DNA of 39,470 nt, taken from Xanthobacteraceae bacterium. Lineage in GTDB: Bacteria; Pseudomonadota; Alphaproteobacteria; Rhizobiales; Xanthobacteraceae. Below the pieces are notes generated by a model. That model did no database searches and was not told where the DNA came from. It saw nothing but the letters and a program-made list of their open reading frames with translations. The stretch is taken from NCBI GenBank assembly GCA_029266425.1, contig JAQSWY010000038.1, positions 1 to 39,470 on the forward strand. Direction: 5' to 3'. A program made the position numbers and the translations under genes. Positions 17,728 to 26,788 of this stretch are shown piece by piece (the first letter of the stretch is position 1; every line of letters begins with the position of its first letter).

Positions 17728-18626
17728 GTGCGCGCACACAAGCGACGGCGCGAAACGCATCCGACGGCTTCATCCTGGTGACGGTGTTGTGGATCATCGG
17801 CGCCCTCGCCGCGCTGGTCTCGGTCTACGCGGTCTATATCGCCAACACCGCCGCAGCCGCCGCGGTGCGGAATGACGATCTGGTCGCCCAAAGCCTCGTC
17901 ACCGCTGCGGTGGAACTTGCCGCCTATCGCATCGTCTCGGCGCCGAAGGACGAGCGCCCGACGCATGGCGAGGTCGTCTTCCGCATGGCCAAGGCCCGCA
18001 TCGTGGCTGCCTTCCGAAACGAGACGGCGCGCATCGACCTGAACGCCGCGCCCCGGGAATTGCTGGCCGGCCTGTTCTCGACGCTCGGGGCGAAACCCGA
18101 CGAGGCCGATAAGTATGCGGACCGCATCATTGCCTGGCGCACTCCGGCCTCGGTCACGCAGGATGTCGCGACCTATCGGGAGGCCGGGCTGGACTACGCG
18201 CCGCGCGGGGCCTCGTTCGTCCATGTCGACGAGATCTGGCTGGTGGCAGGGCTGCCGCCGGCGCTGGTCGAGCAGGCGCTGGCCCATCTGACGGTGTTCA
18301 GCGGGCGGGCCGACGTGCTTGCCCGCGAGGCCGATCCGATCGTGCTAGCCTCGCTGCCCGGTGCCGCGCCGGACCGCCAGACCGAGACGCCGGATCCAGG
18401 CGGATCGCCCGGCGGCGAACGCCAGACCGCTTTGCCTGGAACCACGACGGAGGGGGGCGATGCCATGCGGGTGACGGTCCGCATCGACTTCGACAATGGC
18501 GGGGTCCATGCCGCCGAGGCGGTCATCCTGCTGCGCGACTTCGGTGACGATCCGTATCGGGTGCTGTCGTGGCGCGATGGCCTGAACGTCGAGGCGCCGA
18601 AACCGCGCACGGAGGCAAGACGATGA
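17724..18626 (+). CDS. gspK: Tip pseudopilin GspK
   Basis: Large minor pseudopilin of 300 residues expected at the pseudopilus tip. The leader ends DG^FILVTVLWIIGALAALVSVYAV. As in other GspK proteins the +5 glutamate is missing (Thr20 here), consistent with the last position in the tip complex. The alpha domain contains the helix-hairpin-like stretch RIDLNAAPRELLAGLF and the typical DEIWLVAGLPPALVEQ. A linker rich in Pro and Gly near 210-245 precedes the C-terminal beta part. It overlaps gspJ and gspL by four bases each. Confidence 0.92.
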   Translation: MSARTQATARNASDGFILVTVLWIIGALAALVSVYAVYIANTAAAAAVRNDDLVAQSLVTAAVELAAYRIVSAPKDERPTHGEVVFRMAKARIVAAFRNETARIDLNAAPRELLAGLFSTLGAKPDEADKYADRIIAWRTPASVTQDVATYREAGLDYAPRGASFVHVDEIWLVAGLPPALVEQALAHLTVFSGRADVLAREADPIVLASLPGAAPDRQTETPDPGGSPGGERQTALPGTTTEGGDAMRVTVRIDFDNGGVHAAEAVILLRDFGDDPYRVLSWRDGLNVEAPKPRTEARR

Positions 18627-19702
18627 GCCCGGTGAGCCAGATCGTCGACGGCTTCGCGAGCTGGATGGATGTCGTCGCCGATACGATCGTCGCTTCCATC
18701 GCGCGGCTGCGCAATGTGCGATCCGTCGAACTCGTCGAAGGCGATGACGGGAGCTTCTCGCTTCGCCCGCGAGAGGCCGGCGCGGCACCCACGCATCCGC
18801 CGTTCCGGCTCGATGAGGCGGCGCCAGGCCTGCCGGACCGCGTGACCGCGGAGCTACGGGGGCGCGACATCGAGCTGGTGCTGCGGCCCGGCCATTTCCT
18901 GTTTCGTCCGCTCGAACTGCCCAAACGCGCCGCCGAATTCCTCGACGGCATCGTCCGCGCTCAGATCGACCGGCTGACCCCCTGGAGCGCCAGCGAGGCT
19001 GCATTCGGCTGGACGCCGCCCGAGCAAGCGGCCGAGGAGCGCATCGGCCTGACCGTCGCCGCGACGGCACGGGTCCGGATCGAACCCTATGTGCAGGCGC
19101 TGAAGGCGATCGGGGCGAAGTCGATCGTCGTCTACACTTTGCCGCCCGCTCGATCGGAAGACACCGCGGCCGCCCCGGCGCCGATCCGGGTGCACGAGCA
19201 CGCCATTTCCGGAATGCTCGGCGTCGCGCGGGTCCGGCAGGCCCTGCTGGCCGTGCTGGTGGCGGTCTCGGTGGTCTCGGCGCTCGCCATGGCGGCGTCG
19301 CAGATTCTCGGTACTGAACTCGACGGGCAGCTGGACGCCCTGAACGGCCAGATCGCCGCACAGCGGCTCGCCCTCACCCGGGGCGAGCAGCGCGGCGAGA
19401 CGACGGCACTGCGCGCGCTCGAGCGGCGCAAGCAGGAGCGGGCGGCGACCGTGCTGGTGATCGAGGCGTTGGCCCGGGTGCTGCCCGACCACAGCTATGT
19501 GACCGAGATGCACATCGAAGGCGACAAGCTGCAGGTGATCGGCGTCTCCCGCGAAGCGCCGACGCTGATCGGGCTGATGGAGCAGTCGTCGCGCTTCACG
19601 GAGGCGACGTTCTTCGCGCCGACCACCCGCGTTCCCCAGGAGCCGGGCGAGCGCTTCCACATCGAGGCCCGCATCCGCATGCCGTCGGAGGCCAAGCCAT
19701 GA
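18623..19702 (+). CDS. gspL: Type II secretion protein GspL
   Basis: Bitopic inner-membrane protein that should recruit GspE, 359 residues. The N-terminal cytoplasmic actin-like part includes LRPGHFLFRPLELPKRA. One membrane helix lies near 210-235 (ALLAVLVAVSVVSALAMAAS). The periplasmic PilN/GspL-like ferredoxin fold has HSYVTEMHIEGDKLQVIGVS and LIGLMEQSSRFTEATF. The alphaproteobacterial form is diverged, so PilN-like annotation also occurs. It starts at the ATGA overlap with gspK and overlaps gspM. Confidence 0.88.
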   Translation: MSPVSQIVDGFASWMDVVADTIVASIARLRNVRSVELVEGDDGSFSLRPREAGAAPTHPPFRLDEAAPGLPDRVTAELRGRDIELVLRPGHFLFRPLELPKRAAEFLDGIVRAQIDRLTPWSASEAAFGWTPPEQAAEERIGLTVAATARVRIEPYVQALKAIGAKSIVVYTLPPARSEDTAAAPAPIRVHEHAISGMLGVARVRQALLAVLVAVSVVSALAMAASQILGTELDGQLDALNGQIAAQRLALTRGEQRGETTALRALERRKQERAATVLVIEALARVLPDHSYVTEMHIEGDKLQVIGVSREAPTLIGLMEQSSRFTEATFFAPTTRVPQEPGERFHIEARIRMPSEAKP

Positions 19703-20259
19703 GCGCCGTCCGATCATTAGGCAGCAGGCCCGGCTGGCGACCCCTCCTCGCCACGCTCGGCTATTTCGCGCTGGTGGCGAGCCTCGCCGGCGCCGCCTAT
19801 GGCACCGTGGCGGATCTCATGGAACAGCGCGCCGCCGTCATCGTGGCAGACGACATGCTCTCCCGGCTGCAGGGCCGCCGCGCCGCACCGCCCGATCTCG
19901 ACGGAGCGCCGGGCCTGCCGGCCGGCTCGCCCTTCCTCGAAGGACCGAGCGTGACGGTCGCAGGCGCCGCGCTGATGCAGCGTGTCTCCGGGGCGGTGGA
20001 GCGGCTCGACGGCCGCATCACCTCCTCCCAGGTGGAATTGCAGGGCAATGAATTCGGCGCCGGCTTCCTCGGGGTGACGACGAACCTCGAGATCGCGCAG
20101 CCGGAGCTGCAGAAACTCCTCTATGATCTCGAAGCGGGCATGCCATTCCTGTTCGTCGACCAGCTCGTCGCACAGGGATCGACGGCTGGCGGCGAATCCG
20201 ACGATGGGCGCATGCGGGTGCTGATGACCGTGTATGGCCAATGGCAAGGTGCGCAATGA
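19699..20259 (+). CDS. gspM: Type II secretion protein GspM
   Basis: Inner-membrane protein of 186 residues with one N-terminal helix (PLLATLGYFALVASLAGAAYG) and a small periplasmic domain (VEAQ-like SSQVELQGNEFGAG, LYDLEAGMPFLFVDQL). This matches the GspM subtype b pattern. It is expected to pair with GspL. Assignment rests on position, topology and the PFLFVDQL segment. It overlaps gspL and the next gene by four bases. Confidence 0.85.
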   Translation: MSAVRSLGSRPGWRPLLATLGYFALVASLAGAAYGTVADLMEQRAAVIVADDMLSRLQGRRAAPPDLDGAPGLPAGSPFLEGPSVTVAGAALMQRVSGAVERLDGRITSSQVELQGNEFGAGFLGVTTNLEIAQPELQKLLYDLEAGMPFLFVDQLVAQGSTAGGESDDGRMRVLMTVYGQWQGAQ

Positions 20260-20894
20260 GAGCCTTCGGCAGACACACCCATCGGCGGATGGCTCCGATC
20301 CTGCTCGGATGGAGCCTCGCCTGTCTCGCGGCGGCGTCCGCCGTTGCGATGGACGCGGTCGAGGGCCAAGGTCCGCAGCCGGCGCCGCGCGGCAATCCGC
20401 TGTGGGCCGTGCCGCTCGACGACCTCGCCGCCACGCGGGAGCGGCCGATCTTCTCGCCGTCGCGACGTCCGCCGCCGCCGGCCGTGGTCGCCACCCCGAC
20501 TGCGCCGCCGCCACAAGCGACCGCACCGAGCAATCCGCCGCGTCCGCCGCTCGCGCTGATCGGCACCGTCCGCAATGCGCGCGGCAGTTACGGCCTCTTC
20601 CTCGATCCGGCGACCAAGACGGTCACGCGTCTGCGGACCGGCGAGGTTCACGACGGGTGGATCTTGCGATCGGTGGGCGCGCGTGACGCCATGCTGCAGA
20701 AGGACCGCAACACGGCGATGCTGACGCTGCCGCCGCGCGACGCCGGAGGGGCGGCTACCCGACCGTCCGACCGGCCCGCAGTGGCGGGAGCGCGAGTGGC
20801 CAGCCCGCCTACCGCATCCTCGGTCGCTCGCGCATTGGCGAGCCGATTGGGGCGGCCGCCCATGCCGGAGGTCGAACCCGATCCGTTCCATTGA
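20256..20894 (+). CDS. gspN: GspC/GspN-like periplasmic protein of the type II system
   Basis: Protein of 212 residues with an N-terminal helix or signal sequence (APILLGWSLACLAAASAVAM) and a Pro-rich linker near 65-100. The motif NPLWAVPLDDLAATRERPIFSPSRRPPPP is typical of the GspC/GspN-type proteins of alphaproteobacteria. The region LALIGTVRNARGSYGLFLDP...GWILRSVGARDAML resembles the homology region that in GspC contacts GspD. No separate gspC is present, so this protein probably bridges inner membrane and secretin. It is the last gsp gene of the operon. Confidence 0.8.
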   Translation: MRAFGRHTHRRMAPILLGWSLACLAAASAVAMDAVEGQGPQPAPRGNPLWAVPLDDLAATRERPIFSPSRRPPPPAVVATPTAPPPQATAPSNPPRPPLALIGTVRNARGSYGLFLDPATKTVTRLRTGEVHDGWILRSVGARDAMLQKDRNTAMLTLPPRDAGGAATRPSDRPAVAGARVASPPTASSVARALASRLGRPPMPEVEPDPFH

Positions 20895-21038
20895 GGCGTA
20901 GTCCCGCGATTGCGCCGCAGTGGTCACGCAGCGGTCATAGACGATGGGGAAAGTGCGCGACGCGGATCGCGCAGGTCCGGCCCACGGGCCGCGGCAGGAC
21001 GCGGCTCTTCCCTTCTTCTGAATCGAGCGGACGCTATT

Positions 21039-21659
21039 GTGAGCCAAGTCATCGGATTGTTCCCGACACCCGTGGTGCGGGTGGAGAGATTGTTGAGCGG
21101 CGAGCTGATCTCCTCCATCACCAGCGAAATCCAGGATTCGCAAAAGCAGACCAACGCCTTTTCGGACCGGCTGTCGCACACGCCGGTGGCCGGCATCGAG
21201 GCGAACGAAACGTTTGCAAGGCTCGGCGAGCTGGTGATGCCGAGCGTCGTGCAGTTCGGAGAGGTGCTGTTCGGCGAGACGCTGGGCTGGCAGATCAAGG
21301 AGATCTGGGTGAACGTGCTGGAGCCCGGCGGGCGCCAGTCCATCCACACCCATGCCAACAGCTTCATCTCCGGCGTGCTCTATCTCACCCAGCCGCACCC
21401 GTCGGCGAACCTCGTGTTCCACAAGAGCCTGGGTGGCACCAACTTCATCTTCAGCAACCATAACAAGAACGCCCGCATCAACGCCTATAACGGCAGTAAA
21501 TGGATGATGCCGGAGATCACGCCCGGCGATCTCGTGATGTTCCCGAGCTATCTGCTGCACGAGGTGCCGACCAATCAGGGCGAACAGCGCATCTCGATCG
21601 CCTTCAACGCGATTCCCGAGCGACTCGACAATTTCGGCTACGCCGTCCGGTTCGCCTGA
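21039..21659 (+). CDS. Putative 2OG-Fe(II) oxygenase-like protein (TIGR02466 type)
   Basis: Protein of 206 residues from a GTG start. The pattern LEPGGRQSIHTHANSFISGVLYL and YLLHEVPTNQGEQRISIAFN fits the 2OG-FeII_Oxy_5 family. His103, His105 and His174 are candidate iron ligands and Arg184 the 2-oxoglutarate ligand. The start VSQVIGLFPTPV is typical, as these proteins open with LFPTP. The in-frame extension to 20910 lacks family similarity. It follows gspN by 144 bases on the same strand, with no obvious terminator, and may be co-transcribed. The substrate is unknown; modification of a secreted protein is only a guess. Confidence 0.8.
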   Translation: MSQVIGLFPTPVVRVERLLSGELISSITSEIQDSQKQTNAFSDRLSHTPVAGIEANETFARLGELVMPSVVQFGEVLFGETLGWQIKEIWVNVLEPGGRQSIHTHANSFISGVLYLTQPHPSANLVFHKSLGGTNFIFSNHNKNARINAYNGSKWMMPEITPGDLVMFPSYLLHEVPTNQGEQRISIAFNAIPERLDNFGYAVRFA

Positions 21660-21697
21660 TCCTGCCCAAGGCCGACGACAGACACACGGAGAGAACG

Positions 21698-22198
21698 ATG
21701 CACTCACGCTCGGTGATCGCGGCGCTGGCGCTGCTCGGCTTGACCGCCCTGGCGACCACGGACGCGCAGGCGCAATGCAGCTTCGACCAGTCGGCCCCGA
21801 ATGCGGGCGACGTGCTTGCCGATCCGCACCCCACCATGACGCTGCAGTTCCTGTTCGAGATCGACCTGCAGAAGGTGCGGCTGCTGGACGAGAAGTTTGC
21901 CGAGTGGCCGATCGACTGGGTGCGCAGCACGAACGAGGTCCGGACGGCCGAGTTTCGTGCCACCAGGGCGCTGCCGCCCGGGAAGTATCTGATCTCATGG
22001 GAAGGCTATGTCACCGTCCACTCCCATCCGGACGGCGGGTCGGTCAATTTCACCGTCGCGAGCGCCGATGCTCCGGCCAGCCCCGCCAGCCCGGCTAGTC
22101 CGGCGGCAGCACCGCAAGCAGGCGCCGCGCCTCGGAGCGCCCAGGGTTCGCCCTATCGAGCGTTTCTAGGAGCCCGCGAGCCGCAGCCGGGTCTTTGA
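21698..22198 (+). CDS. CopC-like exported protein with Ala/Pro-rich tail
   Basis: Exported protein of 166 residues. The signal peptide ends TDAQA before QCSFDQS. The mature part follows the CopC beta-sandwich pattern: SAPNAGDVLADPHPTMTLQF, LPPGKYLISWEGYVTVHSHPDGGSVNFTV. The N-terminal copper-ligand histidine of CopC is absent, while HSHP is present, so copper binding is uncertain. A low-complexity Ala/Ser/Pro tail of about 40 residues follows. Its last 104 bases overlap the end of the convergent membrane/synthase gene. GGAGAG lies just before the ATG. It may belong with the HupE-like genes further on. Confidence 0.75.
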   Translation: MHSRSVIAALALLGLTALATTDAQAQCSFDQSAPNAGDVLADPHPTMTLQFLFEIDLQKVRLLDEKFAEWPIDWVRSTNEVRTAEFRATRALPPGKYLISWEGYVTVHSHPDGGSVNFTVASADAPASPASPASPAAAPQAGAAPRSAQGSPYRAFLGAREPQPGL

Positions 22199-24767
22199 CG
22201 CTGAGCTGCCGCGCCATGGCGAGCACCGGAAGATAGGCTGAATCGAAGTCCGGACTGATCCGGACCAGCTCGATCAGCCGCGGGGCGACGTCGGCGATCA
22301 GGTTCCGCGGCCCGCCGCCAGCGAGAGTCCGCACGCCCATTTCGAGATAGCGGTCGCGAGCGATCCAATAGGCGGCGAGGCGGCGGCTTGCATCGTCGCC
22401 TGCTCCGCTCAGAACCTCATCGGCGCGAGGGTGCAGGGCGCCGAGCAGCGTGACGAGGCGCTCGCCCGGGCTGTCCGCTGCGGCATAGGCGATGCGCGGC
22501 GCCTGCGCGGCCACGAACGGCTGATCGTCGGTGTTGAGGCGCCCCGGCCCGGCGAAGCTGCGCAACTCGTCCGTCCCTGCGAGATAGAGGCCGAACAGCG
22601 ACATCCCGTCCTTGAGATCGAGCGCACCGAGCCGCTTGCCAAGAACCGGATCCGCGATGCGGGTTTCGAACCAATTAGCCGGATAGGTTCTTGGCGCCTC
22701 GCTGCCGATCAGGGCGATCAGCGGCGTCTCGACGCTGAACTGGGCGAGATAGGCGCTCGAATCCGGGAACACGTCGAGGAAGGTGCGAACGATGATGCGC
22801 AGCGTGTCGATATCGAGCTGATGGAGCGGCAGCCACTGGCAGAATATCCCGCCGTCGGCCAGCCGGTTCCGGATCGCGGCGAAATGCTCGCGTGCATAAA
22901 GCGCGCCGGAGCCGTCGACCGACGGGTGATAGAGATCGGCGACGATCACGTCATAGCGCACGCCGGGGGCGCGCACGAAGCGGCGCGCATCGGCGACATG
23001 GATGTTGATATCGGGGTTGCGGCCGAGCTGCGGGGCCGAGCGCGGGAACAGCGGAAACGTCTCGACTACTTCGGGCACGAGTTCGACGCCATCGGTGACG
23101 AGCCCGGGATGATCGCCCGCCGCAGACACTGTGGCCCCGGTGCCCAACCCGAGGAACAGCGCCCGCTTCGGGTCCGGATGCAGCAACAGCGGGATGTGGG
23201 CCTGGCGGTGATCGGAGCGCTCCGATGCGGTACCGCCCATGCGAAAGTGATTATTGACCTGGAGGTACTGATCGCCGGCGCTGTTGCGCACGACGCTCAC
23301 CGCCGCCATGACGCCGTCGCGATGCCACAAGAGTTCGCCGCCGAGCGGCATCTGGACGAACTGCAGCGACAGCGGCGAAGCGGCCAAGGCGAGCGCTCCG
23401 GCCGAGATGAGGGCGGCGGAGACGATGGCAGGCCTGCGAAGGTTCGGCAGCGCCAGCACATAGCCGAAGGCGAGCACGGCGAAGCCGAGCTTGGCGCCGA
23501 CCAGGGGAATGAGGATCGGTCCGAACAGGATGGGCGCCAGCGCCGCGCCCAGCGTGTTGACCGCCAGCGCCGTCCCGACGCCGCCGACCCGATCGCTCGC
23601 GGCTTGAGCCAGCTGGGTGAACAATGCGCCCATGGCGATGGTCGGCGGCAGGAAGGCAAGCGCGGCAATGCCGAGCTCGGCCGCGAGCCGGCCGGCCACG
23701 GTCGGCGGCAAAGTATTTCGCAAAGCACCAAGGACGACGTCCGATGAGGCCAGCACGGCGGCGCCTCCGATGCAGGCCAGCGCCGTCACCGTGACTAGAA
23801 GGCTGGTCAGGGCATCGGGATTGCGAACCACGGCGATCCGGTTGCGGATCGACGCACCGAGCGCCGTGCCGAGCAGATAGGCGGCGAGCAGGATCGCAAA
23901 GGTGTAAATGGTGTTCTCGAGGATCTGGCTGACCACCCGGATGGTCAGGATCTCGTAGCCGATGCCGAGCAGCCCGGTGACGAACAGCGGCGCCAGCATG
24001 GCCGGACGCCGGTCGTCCCCAGTGACGCGCACCGCGGGTGCCGGTTCGACGCGCAGCCTGCCCCCGCAGCGCCACATCGCCGCGGCGCAGACGAAATTGA
24101 TGGTTGCGCACAGCGCCAGGGTTGCAGAGAGGCCGACGGAGGGTATGAGCAGAAAGGTGGTAGCGAGCGTGCCGGCGACCGCGCCAGCCGTATTCGCTGC
24201 ATAGACCCGGCCGACCGCGGCGCCGTTCGCGAGCCGCGGGGCGAGCACTGCCTCCAGCGCCGGCAGGGTCGCGCCCATCGCCAGCGTCGCCGGGAGCAGC
24301 AGCACGAAGGGAAGCGCGAAGGCGACCAGCCACTGCCATGCCGGTGCGGCGTCGACCGGCACCAGCAGAGGAACGAGATCGCCGATCAGCGGCGATAGCG
24401 GAATGAGGGCGAGCGCCCAGAGCCCGATCGCGATTTCGAGCCCGGCATACCAGCGCGCCGGTTCCGGGCTGCCGGCGATGCGCCTGCCCGGCTCCAGGCT
24501 GCCGAGGGCGATGCCGGCGAACAGCGCCGCGATGACGCCGAGGACGGCGACGATCTCATGGCCGAGGGAGACGGCGAGCATCCGGGTCCAGATGATCTCG
24601 TATCCGAGCCCGGCGAAACCGGAGAGGCCCGCGATCGCCATGATGGCGAGGATGCGACGGGGCGCGGTGGCTGGCGGCGCGGTGGCGGACGACGCGATGG
24701 CAGACGGTGCGGTGGCGGAAGGTGCGGCGCCTCGGGAGGCGGCAGTAACCACGTTGATTTCGGACAT
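22095..24767 (-). CDS. Fused membrane protein/spermidine synthase-like methyltransferase-fold protein
   Basis: Large protein of 890 residues. The N-terminal two thirds hold about a dozen or more membrane helices with MFS-like pairs (ALGSLEPGRRIA, PATLAMGATLPALE, YAANTAGAVAGTL). The soluble part has a Rossmann AdoMet-type fold as in spermidine synthase: ALFLGLGTGATVSAAG, VTDGVELVPEVV, and YDVIVADLYHPSVDGSG. A helical region follows. Such fusions are widespread, and polyamine synthesis has not been shown for most of them. The start at 24767 follows the Thr/Ala-rich cytoplasmic leader; the ribosome site is weak. It may be co-transcribed with the upstream PHP gene, 110 bases away, across two hairpins. 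Confidence 0.85.
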   Translation of the reverse strand: MSEINVVTAASRGAAPSATAPSAIASSATAPPATAPRRILAIMAIAGLSGFAGLGYEIIWTRMLAVSLGHEIVAVLGVIAALFAGIALGSLEPGRRIAGSPEPARWYAGLEIAIGLWALALIPLSPLIGDLVPLLVPVDAAPAWQWLVAFALPFVLLLPATLAMGATLPALEAVLAPRLANGAAVGRVYAANTAGAVAGTLATTFLLIPSVGLSATLALCATINFVCAAAMWRCGGRLRVEPAPAVRVTGDDRRPAMLAPLFVTGLLGIGYEILTIRVVSQILENTIYTFAILLAAYLLGTALGASIRNRIAVVRNPDALTSLLVTVTALACIGGAAVLASSDVVLGALRNTLPPTVAGRLAAELGIAALAFLPPTIAMGALFTQLAQAASDRVGGVGTALAVNTLGAALAPILFGPILIPLVGAKLGFAVLAFGYVLALPNLRRPAIVSAALISAGALALAASPLSLQFVQMPLGGELLWHRDGVMAAVSVVRNSAGDQYLQVNNHFRMGGTASERSDHRQAHIPLLLHPDPKRALFLGLGTGATVSAAGDHPGLVTDGVELVPEVVETFPLFPRSAPQLGRNPDINIHVADARRFVRAPGVRYDVIVADLYHPSVDGSGALYAREHFAAIRNRLADGGIFCQWLPLHQLDIDTLRIIVRTFLDVFPDSSAYLAQFSVETPLIALIGSEAPRTYPANWFETRIADPVLGKRLGALDLKDGMSLFGLYLAGTDELRSFAGPGRLNTDDQPFVAAQAPRIAYAAADSPGERLVTLLGALHPRADEVLSGAGDDASRRLAAYWIARDRYLEMGVRTLAGGGPRNLIADVAPRLIELVRISPDFDSAYLPVLAMARQLSVKDPAAARGLLETLDRANPGRSEARRLLAVLPPD

Positions 24768-24801
24768 CGGCGGACCCGGCAATTCTTTCTTCAGAAAGCG
24801 A

Positions 24802-24869
24802 ACCGGGGGCCGTAACAGGCCCCCGGTCGCAGAACTACCATGCAACCGGCGCCACACGCGTGGCGCCGG
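24802..24869 (-). terminator. Two strong stem-loops after the PHP-domain gene
   Basis: CCGGCGCCAC-ACGC-GTGGCGCCGG (24846-24869) and ACCGGGGGCC-GTAACA-GGCCCCCGGT (24802-24827) are perfect 10-bp stems starting nine bases after the PHP gene stop. Read on the minus strand, the second is followed by a moderately T-rich stretch. They probably end or attenuate that transcript before the membrane/synthase gene. Confidence 0.65.
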
Positions 24870-24877
24870 CGACCGGC

Positions 24878-26788
24878 TTACTTCAGCGACGCCGCCTTGA
24901 TGGCGTTGGTCTCGACCAGGAGCTTCGGCTGGTCGGCGACGCGGATGAAGATCGGGTTGGTGTAGAACCACAGATCCGCCCAACTCGCGACGTCGTAGCT
25001 CGACAGCTTCTGGCCATCACGCACCGCCATGTGCGGCGGGCAGGCGGCGTCCGTGCAGGCCACGAACGGGCCCTGCGCGGCGTTCTCGGGATCCCAATCG
25101 TTCAGCGGGTTGCCCTGAGCGTCAGTTTCCGCCGGCGTGCTCGGCGGCAGGTTGCTGCCGCGGGTGCGGACATACATGTTGTTCTGCACGTTGGTAATGG
25201 TGACGACCATCGTCCGCTTCGTGCCGCTCGCGGTCCAGTTGCCCGAATTGAAGGTGGCGAAGATCTGCGCGGTCGGGTTGGCACCGTTGGTGTAGTTGCC
25301 GCTGTTCGGCGCGACCACGCCGGTGACATTGCCGCGGATGAAGTCGACCTGGCGCAGCGTCGGCCGGTTGAGCGGCTCCTGAATGGTGAGCGGCGCCAGC
25401 GACGGGTTGTTGAAGCTGTAGGGCGAGTGGTTGGTGCCGGTCGGATCATTGACCTCGAGGGTGAGGCGAACCGAACGGCCGCGCGGGACCACGAGCGTCT
25501 GGCCCATCTTGGCGATGCCGGCGGTCGGATAGCCGATGACCTCGGCCTTGTAGGTGAGTTCGCCGGAGATCAGGTCGCCCATGACCGAGTAGGAATTGCC
25601 GGACCGGGTGCCGTCGACGACGACCTGCGGGCGCAGCGGCGTGCCGCTCGCCGGACGCGGGATGTACATCTTCTGGTACTCGCCGGGATAGAAGTCGTTG
25701 GTCGATCCGGTCTCGTAGATGCTGAACACACCGCGATTGTGCCAGTCGGAGGCCGCATAGAAGAACCAGTTGCGGCCTTCGCCGAGGAGCGCGTCCCATA
25801 CGCCGCCGATCTTGGCCCCGTAGATTCCGGTGCCGCCATAGGTCGTCACGCCGACCGAGGGGCAGGTGGAGCCGCAGAAGTTGAACCGGTACTCGCCGCG
25901 ATTGTTGCTGGCCTGGTGGCCGGGCTGGGTCTCGAATCCAACCGCGACCGTCGGGCCGGCATTGTTGAAGTCACGGAAGTGCTCGACGTTGAAGCCGTTA
26001 TTGCCATTGGGATTGAACACGCCGGCGCGTTCCACGTGGGCCGGAACGTAATAGCTGGTGAGCGGGAAGTTATCCTGCAGCCACTTGACGCTGGGGACGG
26101 CCTTGTTGACGTGGTTGGTCGTGCCCGAACCGGCGCCGGTGGCGTTCGCGACCTTGCCCTCCCAATTGTGGTTCGGGGCGCCCTTGCTGAAGTCGGTGTC
26201 GCTGCGGTCGAAACGATACTCGAATTCCGCAACCGCGCTGGCGTCGCCAGTGTCGCCGCCGAAATTCTGCGGCTTCTGATTGCCGATCGCCGTCATGCTG
26301 GTGTGCTCATGGCCCGGGACGTTGGTCTCGATACCGGCATAGAGCATCGGCTTGTTGAGCTGCTGGGCGAGGCGCACCAGCTCGGGATAAATGATCTCCT
26401 CGGCGCTCTGCCAGCGCCACATGGCCCGCTTGCCACCCGTGCCGGTCGCGACATCGCCCTTGATGGCCGTCGCCGGGGCGTCGTCCCAGAATTTGCCGGT
26501 GCCCGTCGTGGAGCCGTCGCCCTCGGGATCGTCGATGCGGCAATCGCGCGAGCTGTTGCCGCCGTGATCGGCCGAGCCGAGCCATTCGAGGCCATAGCTC
26601 TGGACCGCCTTCTTCACCATCGTCTCGACGGACGACCGGCCGTCCGAGCACGGCGTGTGGTTGTGGAAGTCGCCAGCCATATAGCTGTCGGCATAAGACG
26701 GCGTCGTCGGCAGCGTCACCGCACCGGCCGCCACGGCCAGGACTGATGCACCCGCTATCAACGGATGCGACAGCGCTCCGCTCTTCAT
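24878..26788 (-). CDS. Exported PHP-domain metalloenzyme, candidate type II substrate
   Basis: Protein of 636 residues with a signal peptide (hydrophobic GASVLAVAAGAVTLPTTPSYA, cleavage near residue 33). The PHP fold follows at once: AGDFHNHTPCSDGRSSVE gives the His42-x-His44 pair and Asp49, and GSADHGG gives Asp74-His75. Later candidate ligands are Glu154, His160 and His162 (GIETNVPGHEH), His251 (VPAHVERAG) and Asp348-x-His350 (ASDWHNRG), in the order of PHP motifs I to IV. A beta-rich C-terminal region of about 270 residues follows. It resembles exported PHP/DUF3604-like proteins. Phosphoesterase activity is likely from the fold, substrate unknown. Location beside the secretion genes suggests export by that system. 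Confidence 0.82.
   Translation of the reverse strand: MKSGALSHPLIAGASVLAVAAGAVTLPTTPSYADSYMAGDFHNHTPCSDGRSSVETMVKKAVQSYGLEWLGSADHGGNSSRDCRIDDPEGDGSTTGTGKFWDDAPATAIKGDVATGTGGKRAMWRWQSAEEIIYPELVRLAQQLNKPMLYAGIETNVPGHEHTSMTAIGNQKPQNFGGDTGDASAVAEFEYRFDRSDTDFSKGAPNHNWEGKVANATGAGSGTTNHVNKAVPSVKWLQDNFPLTSYYVPAHVERAGVFNPNGNNGFNVEHFRDFNNAGPTVAVGFETQPGHQASNNRGEYRFNFCGSTCPSVGVTTYGGTGIYGAKIGGVWDALLGEGRNWFFYAASDWHNRGVFSIYETGSTNDFYPGEYQKMYIPRPASGTPLRPQVVVDGTRSGNSYSVMGDLISGELTYKAEVIGYPTAGIAKMGQTLVVPRGRSVRLTLEVNDPTGTNHSPYSFNNPSLAPLTIQEPLNRPTLRQVDFIRGNVTGVVAPNSGNYTNGANPTAQIFATFNSGNWTASGTKRTMVVTITNVQNNMYVRTRGSNLPPSTPAETDAQGNPLNDWDPENAAQGPFVACTDAACPPHMAVRDGQKLSSYDVASWADLWFYTNPIFIRVADQPKLLVETNAIKAASLK

Noticed and set aside
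9385..20894. Type IV pilus or Tad system instead of type II secretion
   Set aside because: One full set D-E-F-G-H-I-J-K-L-M-N with GspK lacking Glu+5 and a GspG calcium-site region fits type II. No PilT, PilA-type pilin or Tad genes are present.
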